Assembly: GCF_032854445.1 (NCBI RefSeq)
Contig: NC_088301.1
Location: 27,264,402 to 27,328,401 of the forward strand
From: Liolophura sinensis
Taxonomy: Eukaryota; Mollusca; Polyplacophora; Chitonida; Chitonidae
Direction of reading: 5' to 3'
DNA length: 64,000 nt
Part shown: positions 48,198 through 59,200 of the stretch, in pieces
Position numbering within the stretch: position 1 is the stretch's first letter
How the letters are laid out: each line of letters starts with the position of its first letter
Made by a program: the position numbers and the translations under genes
Notes under the pieces: model-generated
The model's database searches: none
Told to the model about the DNA's origin: nothing
The model's input: the letters and a program-made list of their open reading frames with translations, nothing else

Positions 48198-48801
48198 ATG
48201 GAGTTTTACACCGTAGTCAGGAATCTTTCACTTCTACGACGGGGTTCAGCATGAAGGTAAGACGAAACTGGGCAGAGTAGGGAATCTGCCGGTTGCTGGC
48301 AGACCTTCCCGCGTACTACCAGAAAAAAAGGGTGCACGAGCTTCATGACTTGAACTTACAACGACTTTAATTTTGAAGAAGAAATATATTTACAGAGATG
48401 TATTTTTTTCACATTTATTTATTGGGTCACACTTGTCCAGCAATAAATTATAGGCTGCTAAATAATGTTCAAAATTTAGTGTTTAAATCTCAAGGACACA
48501 AAATAGTCGATTTTTCTACGTCCTAGGTGTGGCCCTAACTGCAAAAGGATGCTCAGTGTTATAGTGTCAGTATACTTTGATAGGGAAATAGTGTTGTATC
48601 TTGAATTATTTAATGTCTAAATCCACAGGAAAAAAAACTGGTAATCTTGGCTAGGCGCTTAGCAAGAAAGGAAAATTGACGTAGACTGATTGATTTGGTG
48701 TCTGTTTACTTTGACTGGGAAATAATCTTAAACTTTAAATAATTTCGTGTTTAAATACCAAGAAAACGACTGCACACAGTGAAAAATACTTACCTGTTCA
48801 T
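43680..48801 (-). CDS. Small cysteine-rich secreted protein, unknown family
   Basis: Proposed coding exons on the minus strand: 48801-48794 (only ATG AAC AG), 46494-46300, 44743-44632 and 43790-43680. They join to 426 nt, 141 aa. Residues 1-22 are a signal peptide (MNRCLLLCAFVASLFTGISE...). The mature part has ten cysteines, an acidic segment, a very basic helix-like segment (VRLLRRLIKKARRVGDRLAAK) and a second basic block (CAPRRLIRKLDALNC). It resembles an antimicrobial or regulatory secreted peptide in composition only; I do not recognise the family. The exon 3 acceptor is uncertain. A stronger-looking site at 44768 would shift the frame and hit a stop after 11 codons, whereas the weaker site at 44743 keeps the frame. 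A TATA box and a polyA signal frame the gene. Confidence 0.72.
45270..45350 (-). repeat. Degenerate SINE-1 3' end
   Basis: 'ttgattgttgtacacaagaa' and 'tttcacttatacgata' remain, in intron 2 of the Cys-rich gene. Confidence 0.6.
45578..45848 (-). repeat. Full-length SINE-1
   Basis: Minus-oriented, from the TTTA tail to 'ctcggccacggaggccccc' (tRNA-like head). Confidence 0.9.
45940..46130 (-). repeat. SINE-1 copy, 5'-truncated with small internal insertion
   Basis: Minus-oriented. The 3' end reads 'gattggtgttactcaattct', which suggests a short insertion or duplication there. It ends near 'atggccggagaggat'. Confidence 0.85.
46500..46900. repeat. Degenerate minisatellite, 'gttacagaaacacgYaTTaat' type
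   Basis: About ten imperfect units of roughly 35-45 bases share 'acagaaacacg' and 'caagatacctg', immediately upstream (in gene sense) of exon 2 of the Cys-rich gene. The first unit overlaps the exon 2 acceptor region ('acacctgttacagaaacacg'). Confidence 0.7.
47073..47335 (-). repeat. Full-length SINE-1
   Basis: Minus-oriented, close to consensus over its length, from (TTTA)n to 'ccacggaggcccccta'. It lacks part of the A-box region. Confidence 0.9.
48145..48370 (-). repeat. Diverged SINE-1 with long (TTTA)n tail
   Basis: A tail of about twelve TTTA units, followed by a clearly diverged SINE-1 body, in intron 1 of the Cys-rich gene. Confidence 0.75.
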
Positions 48802-48879
48802 TGCTGTAAAGAAAACTCGATCCTTACCCGGATGCTGGAATTCTCGATGGAAGACGGTTTTCTCCGCGCACTACTTGGG

Positions 48880-48887
48880 CTTTTATA
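48880..48887 (-). promoter_or_regulatory. TATA box of the Cys-rich secreted gene
   Basis: TATAAAAG on the minus strand, 79 bases before the ATG at 48801. Confidence 0.65.
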
Positions 48888-49604
48888 CGATTGTCTTGAG
48901 CACTATCTCCGATTAGTGGTCATTTTATTTTAGATGGTCAAGACTGATAATGACCAAAAATCTCCAGTCCACAAAGGGCTTGCTGTTAATTATGTTGCTT
49001 AACAAGAAACCTGTTTCTCAACAGGCATAAACCTTAGCGCAATTAAACTTAGCCGGACAACAGCTTGTCCATATTTAACGAAATGTTTTTGTATTCGTAT
49101 ACAACCCGCTACTCGCGCGCAGATAAGATCATCCGGGTTAACTGTCCGAATCAAATATCTCCAGATCGATCAAACTTATTAAACTGTCCTGTTTTGATTT
49201 AAGGTTGTACTAACACCTTTGCTAACATATTTGTTAAACCTCTAAAATAGCCTGCAAAAGTAGTAAATAAAAAAATTTTCATCCTTGAGAAAGTTTTCCT
49301 TCGATCGATTGGCGTGAAATATTTTGCGTGTAGTTTCCGTATTTTACCATTCCATATCAAAAAGGTACAGGCTAATTATTAGTGAAATTATGCAACGAAA
49401 ACTAGGTATTTTAAGGGGCAAAATGAGCGCAGAGAAATCAAATGACATCTTAAAACTTGAAGAAATTCTGCCATTATTTCGCCATTGTTTGACACAACCG
49501 AGGTATACACACATCACAGAATGGTCAGATAGAGAGCAAACTTACGGCTAAACATTCTAGTGCCAGTCGGAATATATCTCAAGTGTATATGAACAACGAA
49601 ACGC

Positions 49605-50085
49605 ATCCTATAAGCTGGGCGGGTTATATGCTGGGTATCCTATATGCTGGGCGTCCTATATGCTGGGTGTCCTATATGCTGGGCGTCCTACATGCTGGGT
49701 GTCCTATATGCTGGGTATTCTATATGCTGGGTGTCCTAGGCGTCCTATATGCTGGGTGTCCTATATGCTGGGTATCCTATATGCTGGATGTCTTATATGC
49801 TGGGCGTCCTATATACTGGGCGTCCTAGATGCTGGGTGTCCTACATGCTGGGCGTGCTGTATACTGGGTGTCTTATATGCTGGGCGTCCTATATGCTGGG
49901 CGTCCTATATGCTGGGCGTCCTAGATGCTGGGTGTTCTATATGCTGGGCGTCCTATATGCTGCTATTTACTGGGTGCCCTGTATGCTGGGTGTCCAATAT
50001 TCTGGGCGTTCCATATACTGGATGGCCTATATTCTGGGCGTCCTATATTCTGAGCGTCCTATATGCTGGGCGTCCTATATGCTAA
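49605..50085. repeat. 16-bp minisatellite, about 30 copies
   Basis: Units of 'tatatgctgggcgtcc' with variants (gtgtcc, gtatcc, tactggg, ttctggg). Sixteen is not a multiple of three and the unit has no stop in any plus frame, so all three frames stay open with a 16-codon period. These long ORFs are a by-product of the repeat. Confidence 0.92.
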
Positions 50086-50099
50086 TATTCGTCGTCTGT

Positions 50100-51193
50100 T
50101 GTGGCAGGAAACAGTTCAGTTTCAATCCTGGCAGTGGTTAGCCGAGAATCCTACCATCAAACACGGCGTTATGCTGCGACATACTCGTGATGAGTAACAA
50201 AGTATTCTCTAACTTAGAAAAAGTGTTAGTTACTATAGGATAAATTGTTGTTATTTCAAAAGTCAGTTTATTATGAAAGAATCTTTTGTATGAACAGGTA
50301 AAAAAATCCATATTGTTAATTGGCATAGATTTCAAATGTATTTTCGTTGTGCGTTATCCTATATATAAAAGAACAAACTTTTCATCAGGAAAAAATATTT
50401 CAGAATTGTTACAAACTGTGTACAAACATTAGAACAGGCAGTAAAATGACATAAATACTACTGAAAAAAATCAACCTATAAACATTTAAACTTGATTGTC
50501 GTGTATACATATACATTCATGTTAATCTTCCGGCCAACTACGGGACTATGTACAGTACGAATTTACTGGTTACCGCTGGAGGAAAACCGCACCGCAAAAC
50601 GACACCTACAGTTACAATTGAAATCAATTCATCGATTAGTCTCCATCCTTTTAGTCCAATGCAATTGATATAATGAAAGCAAATAATTAACAACTTTATG
50701 ATGAATATAAATTAACACTCTTGAGATGGAGAATGGCCCTTGTAAGACATTGTAATAGAAACATTCTCTAATTAGGTGCAAAGGATAGGATATTATTTGG
50801 AGGGCTAGGTTTGTCACAAACGTCCTAGGTATAGATATACACTGCACATCTGTGTCTTTGATGTTCAAGATATAGAAAGAAAAAGAGTTCACATAAAATG
50901 AAAGGGAAAGTGGGGGTTTTTACTTGTTGTTTTGACATCATTGTTTTGCCCTTAGGGACGACTGACCAAACGAGTATCGTTGTCCATGAAAAAAAAATCT
51001 CGCTTTTGTCATCATTTCGGATCGAATCATTCCAGATCAATGTTTGAAGTATAATAGCTTGATGGCCTGCGTTACTTGTGAGTAGTTCATCGATAACATC
51101 TGTCGATATACTGGGTATTGATTTCCGACACACCTGCAGCATTATCACATTTTAAAATCCTTTTCTGGGATAGAATGGTGAGTGGCCGGATAC
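50100..51193. other. Gene-free stretch before the assembly gap
   Basis: No exon or known repeat recognised. Confidence 0.4.
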
Positions 51194-51393
51194 NNNNNNN
51201 NNNNNNNNNNNNNNNNNNNNNNNNNNNNNNNNNNNNNNNNNNNNNNNNNNNNNNNNNNNNNNNNNNNNNNNNNNNNNNNNNNNNNNNNNNNNNNNNNNNN
51301 NNNNNNNNNNNNNNNNNNNNNNNNNNNNNNNNNNNNNNNNNNNNNNNNNNNNNNNNNNNNNNNNNNNNNNNNNNNNNNNNNNNNNNNNNNNNN
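51194..51393. other. Assembly gap (200 N)
   Basis: Exactly 200 unknown bases, a typical scaffold placeholder; the true size may differ. Confidence 0.99.
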
Positions 51394-52235
51394 GAGGATA
51401 CCGATCTTATTCTCAAGAATATATCTATCTAAATCACTCATCTGCTCATTTCACTCGGGCCTTTTCAACTTAAAACGATAAGGTGCTGATCTTTGTCTCA
51501 AAAACAGCTCACAGTATACGAGTGGCTTGCTACAAATTGTGTGTAAAGTAAAACATCGTTATTCAGTTAATGATTTTAGTTATAAATTGCATTTGAGGAG
51601 CTTTTCCCGTGAATCAAAGGCGACATCTGGATGGAATCCATAAATTGAGTATTAAAATAGATTTGTGCGCGTCATTTGTTAAATAGCACCAATAGGAAGC
51701 ACAGTCGCCATACTGCGAAGAGTAGCTGAATGCTTTGGTTATCGGGTTTCTTTGTGGTTAAAGAAATTAGAATAATGGATTCCATTTGTAGAATGAAATT
51801 TTGGTAACAAGAATTTTTTGCTATTTTTGCTAAACACACTTTCTGAGGATAGTAGAGATTTTAACATTGGGAATATTTTGAAACCAATATGATAAGACCA
51901 CTTAGTAAACTGAGCGAGTGGAGTCAGTCAGTCTTCGACACATGAGTGTAAAGCGATTTCGCCCAACTAGCGATAATTAGGTCTTAAAAATACTGGTATT
52001 AGGTTTGATTCAAGGCAGTTTAGGTGTCATTTTCGCTTCGCCCGGAATATGTAGGAGGTCATTTTAGATTTGATGAGAGAAAAATATTCTGGCCAGTATT
52101 AATCACTAAATGGGAAAACTCAGTTCTTTACTAAGCGACAGTTTACCATGATATCATCCTCATTACTTATGTATTTCACAGCCATGATGGCATGATGCTT
52201 CCCCTTCCATGGCTACACCAGGGGTTTCTTTGTTA
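51394..52235. other. Gene-free stretch downstream of the GPCR
   Basis: No exon recognised. A further 3' exon of the GPCR could lie here if the donor-like 'caaggtacga' in the last exon is used, but I found no candidate. Confidence 0.35.
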
Positions 52236-52239
52236 TTCT

Positions 52240-52390
52240 AACTGGTGTTTCATGTAGAATTTCATATCGAAGTTTCATTTATACCACGGAGGCGAAAATT
52301 ACAATGGGAGGAAACAGGACAGAGCTCTGTAGAAGCCCACTGACCATCCGCAAGTTGCTGATAAGCCATTCCACGTACGATTGGTGACAG
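52240..52390 (-). repeat. Diverged SINE-1
   Basis: Minus-oriented. It keeps 'atgggaggaaacaggaca' and 'gaccatccgcaagttgctga'. Confidence 0.7.
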
Positions 52391-52397
52391 GGCCAAT

Positions 52398-52403
52398 TTT
52401 ATT
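52398..52403 (-). terminator. Polyadenylation signal of the GPCR gene
   Basis: AATAAA on the minus strand about 20 bases past the stop at 52422. Confidence 0.55.
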
Positions 52404-52421
52404 TCTTATAATTTGTATGGT

Positions 52422-53131
52422 TCAACAAAATGCATTGAGTGAACGCAGCTTATAAGACAGCGTTAGTTCCATTTTCGTTCGACCATTGACGAATTCGACT
52501 ATGGATACGACTGTAGAATTCGAACCAATGTGAACGTCAAGTGCGCTTCGCAGACAGTGCCCGTGATGTCCAGACTCGTACCTTGACATGCAGAGGTATA
52601 TGAGCGGGTTGAAGAAGCTGTTGCAGTAGGCGATTGTGGTGAGTACGAAGGTGACGTCGGGATGGATGACTCGTTGTGTGATACGGAACAACGTGTACTC
52701 TAGTGATGTGGAAGGCGTCCAGTATGGTGGGAGGCCCCCAGCAGAGTGTAAAAAATGACCAGCACGACGACCAACATCCTGATGACCTAGAAAAAAAGAT
52801 TTTGGGCAAAGAAACAGAGATTAATCTCGTCGCTCCTGTGAACAAAAACTGTCCATATTTTTTCCGTACAAGCCGGCATATGTGAAGACGGCAATACAAC
52901 TAAACTTACTTCTACCAGGGGACCGATTGACTCAGACTGCTAAAAGTGCTGATTCGCTGCAGCTGTCAGGCACTTGACCAATGGGATCATGATCGAATCC
53001 CGCTCTAATTACTTCCGCTGCGAATTTACAGGAGGAGTTTTGTCAGCTGCCTGTCAAAGGTTGGTTTTCACCTTTCACATTCACAGAAGTGAAACATCTT
53101 GAGATCTTGAGAACGGCGTTAAACACCCAGT

Positions 53132-53173
<42 letters not shown>

Positions 53174-53198
53174 ATATATATATAATATATATATATTA

Positions 53199-53233
<35 letters not shown>

Positions 53234-56200
53234 GTATATATAGATATATATCTTTGATTGGAAACAAGTATTTCACTAATACTTAGACGGCCAGCATTAT
53301 GGTGGGAGGAAACCGGAGAGAATCCGGAGTAAATCCACGGCCATCCGCAGACTGCTGACAGACCTTCCCACGTACTAAATATATGTGTAAAAAGATACCT
53401 TTATCAAATATTAACGTATTTACGTCCATAATTTGACCGGTTTATTGAATATTCAACTTAACTGAATAACTAATGAACATAATAAAATTAATGTCATAAG
53501 AAATTACTGTTTATTTTTTTTCTAAATGACATGAAATGATATGTTAAAAAACAAAAAATAAAACTTAAATTTAGCAAATTATGAACATAAATTAGGTTTA
53601 GCAAATTATTATTCAAGAAGATCTGTCTTCGTATCTAGCGTTGGCAGCAGTGGGATACCAAACTCACCTGAATTCTTGTACGAATGTTTTCGTTCTCTTG
53701 TTTGTTATTTGTAGCCTCACCGGTTTCTTTACTACAACAAAAAAATAATAATCATCTACATAGAATATAAGACTGATAGTTTAAGTGGTTTGAGTCACTT
53801 TCAAAAGTAAAGTGTAATTAACATTGTCCTCAACGGATCAAAACTAGTATGCACCAGTTGGAAATTCCAGCACTAGGAAAAAAAGACAGAGACGATACGC
53901 CTTTAATCACGTGAACCTGTCACAGTACCGGTTCCGTCAAGAATTGAACTGTTCTCAAATTTGGCAGTCTTGGTAAGCCCTAGCTGGTCATAGCCGGATG
54001 GTAAAGACGTTTGTTCGGGGGTTCAGTCAGGGTATATGTAGATTAAACAACTCTCAGTTTTTCTGGGACCGCCTGGGTGACAGTCACTACTTGACAACGC
54101 CCATGTGACCGTTTGTACACTCCACATATGTAGAAGGTCATTTGTCTTTCACCAGTATGGTGGGCACACGTGGGTAAGCTCAACAAAAACTTGCCAAAGG
54201 TCGATGGTTTACCTTTGGCACTCCGGTTTCCTCCACCTATAAAAGTGATCGCCACCGTATATGTGAAAAATCAATCAGTATGACCTTAAACAGTAGTCAA
54301 ATAAATAAGAAAATAAATTTAAAAAATATAAATATAAATATAAATACAAATCTAAAAGATAAATAAAAAAATTAATAAAAGGGAATCGGCGTTTCACAGG
54401 TCAGACTGATGTCAATATACCGAAAATAAGGCATCATATATGATGTCAGAATTGAAAGCAACCCATTTCCATAGAAACGCTGTGATGTAATGACTCAAAT
54501 AATGTTGCGAGCGATATAAAAATATAAACAAACTTTAAATTTAAATTAATTTATAGAGACATAACGGCGTCAAATACGAATAAATAAATAAATAAATGGA
54601 GAGAAATAGCCATCAATTTTTTGTCTACAAAGGGAACCTTACCCGTTGGCGTTCTGAAGAGCCTTGGCCTCTGAAGTACTCTTCCACAAGACACAAAAGA
54701 TTTTCAGGTAGGCTGGAACCATCGTCGTCAGGGACACTCCCAGAACCACGAAGAGAATAATTATGTAGTAGGCTATCTTAATAGGTATTGTCCAGTGGAA
54801 AAGCAGGCAATACTTGGCGTTCACACCATCACGTATAATCTGATACGTGTAAAAAAAAAGAGAAAAAAAATTAGAAATTTATGAAATGTTGCCTTTGCAA
54901 GTTTATATCTTAGTTTAACAAGCACGTTTTTAGCTAAATGTGCTAGTTTACAATTGCCAGATTTGTGTTGGGTTACACTGCAAACAGCCTGTTTCAAATA
55001 TACAGCTTTGAAATGTGTATTTATTGGCCAGTAAAAGGTACCCTGTAACCATAACGGTAACTTCTAATGCAAATTCCACAGACAAAAGAACATGGGGATG
55101 CCTGTTTCGACACCTAATGGATGGCCAGGGGCTTCCACGAACCCAGTGAGTAGTAAGGGCCTTAACTCAAGTTCGTCAGAATTAATTGAAAATCGTCTTC
55201 ATCTATGTCATTCCTTCAGCTGGTCACATAGATAATTCCACTTGGAGTGGTAACAAACGCGTTCTTCTGAAAAACCAAATTAGAATGCTAAGATCGAACT
55301 CAGAACTAATTAAAACTTGAGAGTGATGCGCTGAGTGTCTGTCCAGTTTATATCAACCTGTTTGGTTTTTGTCGTTAAAGTGTAGGATATAAAACGGAAA
55401 TAAGTCAATAGTATAAGAGCGTTATTCTCGTCTCACCACAAGCCAAATGACTGGCAGACAAATCCCAAGGGAGAGCACCCAAATGATGATGACGCCATAG
55501 CGGGCATTCTTCACAGTGCAGTAAGATTTGGCCTTAAGGGGGTGACATACAGCTATGTACCTGTGGTGACAACAGAACGATTAGTGGATTCATGAGATAC
55601 GTATCCACACTTGGTTAGTAAACGATGTGTTTTATTTCACACTTTAAAGTTTCTTCCCTGAGCATACTTAAGTAGACAAAATACATTTACTACAAACAGT
55701 TGTTCACTAGAATAAAACCCCTATCGAATCAATCGAAGAACTTACCCAGTTATCACGCTGTCACGTGGTTTACTCCACTGTACGGTTATACATGATTAGA
55801 CACCAATATTATCAGCACAGAGAGGTTCAAGCAAAGTAACAGGACTGGTTGGCCCCAGGTCAGTATAATGTCTGGTGTCAACGGCATGGCACTTCAGTGG
55901 CGGCAGCACTTTGGTGGCATGGACTCAAGAATGCCACAAGAATACACAGCATATGCACACACACACTTAATGACTCCTCGTCGTCATATGACTGAAAAAC
56001 TGAGTATTTACTACGATGTAAAATCCAAAGCATACATACCAAACGATAAGTGACTAACACTCACCGGTCGATGGCCATGGCGGACATTGTTAACGTTGAG
56101 GACACGATAGAGAAATGTTTCACGTAGTACAACAGGCGGCACACTTCCAGGCTCATGTACGCTGTAGGGAAAAATCTGGTCACAACCTGTACGGAAAACA

Positions 56201-59200
56201 GTTACGTGACGTGTTTAGAGCAGGTGCAAACTAAAATCCCCACTTTCCAGGCAAATGATGATAAATTTGGTTCCACAAGTTGGATGATTCCAAAAGTTGA
56301 TACGGCATATTGTAACTGAGTTTTACATAACTTTGTACAAAAGACATCTGGTGACACACAGAGAAATCGGAAGCATGAAGGTTCGTTACAGTTATGATCA
56401 AAAAATCTTTTTTATCAACCTCGTTTTTTATCCATCAAAACAAGTTTTCCCTCAATATTTCAAATCTATGCTTTGAAGATGTGTGTTAGAAGTAAACAGA
56501 ATCAGGGATCGAACACACGAAGCCAGTCTTGGCTTAAGTTGATATGTGAAATTTGATTTATACGCTCGCTTTGGTACCTCAGGGGATAAAACTGGGAACA
56601 TCTAACAAATATTAGGTTAAAATAAATGTATCAGAATTACAACTCCTTGGGTCATAAAATTCAAAACACATTGAAATTTTGAATTTCTAGCTTTGAAACT
56701 TCACTTTGAGGAACTGTTATTATAGTGTCTTACCTGTAAGGGTAAACAGATGACGAGCACAAGGATATCTGAGGCGGCCAGACAACATATCAACACGCTG
56801 GTGGAATTACGTAACTTACTGGAACGTAGTACTCCAACGATGATCAGCAAATTCCCTTCAATATCGTACAAGGTGGAAAATCCATGGATTCATTTCTTCA
56901 GATTTATTTATTTTATTTATTTGAATGACTTTTAAACAGTTATTTGACGTCAGGTACGGATATGGTGGAGACAACCAGAGTTAAAGGTGTAAAATACCGA
57001 CTTGCATCTACTCTTCAGTTGTACGAGGGAATAGCCTTATAACGTCCATTGCTTATCAACTAAACACACTGGCGATTACAGTTTTGGCTTTTAGGGACAC
57101 GTGCAGCTAATTTTGCTTTTTAATATCAAGTTTGGGTTTGTCAGAAGTGTACCACATTTTCATCGGAAAGAACAATGTCCTTTACGAAAAGCTGTCTATG
57201 AATAACCACTTTCGCTACATTTAACCAAGGTTTTCATGATTCTGGTACAGATGTGGATCATTTGATCACCCGTTGTTTTCTCATGCAGTTCCACATTCAG
57301 ACGGTTAACTTCATGATAATATTTTGATTAATTTATCGCATTCCGTTATGATTTCACATGATTTCACTTGACTCAATGTGAACATGCTGCATCATGAGAC
57401 ATCCTGGACTTCCTCTCGATGCGATTTGATCATCTTCTTATAACTTAATAATGAATTCTTATAATGAATAATTAATCATCGAACAAAAAATCTGATAAAT
57501 GGATGATGAAAAACTGTAGATAACTTACCCGTCACACCGGTGAGTATTACAAGGCACACGATGCTAGTCATGACAGCAAAGTTTGTGACCTCGCTGGGAA
57601 TGAGTTTTCCTAGCCGCATCGCTTCTAATTCTTTCATTCTCTTAACAGAGTCTTCGTACGACAAACAAAGATGGCCGACGCAGATTTCTCCCTCGCCTGT
57701 GTGGTTTTTAAGCTTTTCTTTAATCTCTTCTTCAGCCTCTTCCCGACGAGGGAGACCGACCAAATACAAGGTGCTGTTGGAATCCTCAATCATTAGGTAT
57801 TTCCCCTGGAAATAACCGATTATTTTTATTTTGGTGACTTTGCGGAGAGCTGAAAGCTCCACGTAAGAGAGGTGGATAAAGTCGTCGACGGTCCTTGGGC
57901 GGGGCGTGGTCGCGTTGACGTCCTCCATTGTCTCAGTACTGGCAGTGTCATTATCGTATGACGACGTTAAAGCTGAGACTTGCGATGAACAGTGGAAGAA
58001 ATCTGAAAAAACAAAAACAGACGATTCTTAATTTTGATTGGCTGATTCGCTGATCGAAAAGTGCAGTGTGAAATTAACTCCATGACTGACTGATTGAATG
58101 GGGCTAATCTAGATTCATTGGGCTTCTGGCATTACCATCATTTTCGGTCATCGTGTCTACCTGTATAACAGTCTAGTCCTGATATACAGACCGCAACCTG
58201 CGGATAGACGTGGATTTCCTCCGGGCTCTGCCCAGTTTCCTCCCACCATTATGCTGGTCTTGAGTACGGCGTAAAACACCAACCAAACAGATAGGTAAAT
58301 AAACTACCAAACAATTTAACGTGCTGCATCAGGTGAATGCCATGCCAAAGGAGCCAGATATGACGCCCCACCCAATCACGATATATACTCAGTCTCACTG
58401 CCGGATATTTATTTATTTATTTAATAAATTATTTGATTGGTGTTTTACGCCGTATTCAACAACATTTCACTTATGCGACGGTGACCAGCATTATGGTGGG
58501 AGGAAACCGGGCAGAGCCCGGGGGAAACCGACCGCCGAATACGAAAACACCAAGACCGTCTAATCTGAATTCCCAGGCACATAGGCCTACTCGGGCGTAT
58601 CGCTCTTTTCATCTTATACACAGAGAGAGTAAAGGTTGTGGATATTATACTAATGGCCCATGCACAGCTGTCAATGTTCAATACCTTTAATTAGATAAAC
58701 AGTTTATTACCAATAATAAGATGAAACAAATGACATATGGGCAGTTACAGTTATGATTTAATTAGTCAAATATATGGAAACTGATTGAAAATTAATTGCA
58801 AACTTAGAAATGCGCATATTTTAACCAGATTCACGTGTATACCATGTACGTGATATCAACACACTCGAATATCTACTCCGTTTTAATAACGGTATGTATA
58901 AACCAAATCATTCCCAAATAGGAAAAGCAGAATTTGTAATGAGCACGTGGACAGGGAATGTCTCTTTCTGGCCTTTGTCTGAACTCATAATTTGAAGACT
59001 GACTTATTCACTTCCTTATATCACAAATCCGAATCACTCACTCGCAGAATATGGTTCCGCCGAGCCTGCAATTAGGGCGAACAAAAAATGCCGGTCAGAG
59101 GAAGCGTCTGTTTAGGCAGGTGCAAAGGTAGAAAGGGAACCATCCATTCCAAAGTGGAGTATTAAACATCGTGCCTACTTCCCACAGCGATGACGTTTCT

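Noticed and set aside
49583-50141. Cys-rich repetitive ORFs up to 141 codons
   Set aside because: All three frames are open because the 16-bp unit has no stop; this is a minisatellite.
57540-57815. 91-codon plus-strand ORF
   Set aside because: Antisense shadow of the GPCR ectodomain exon.
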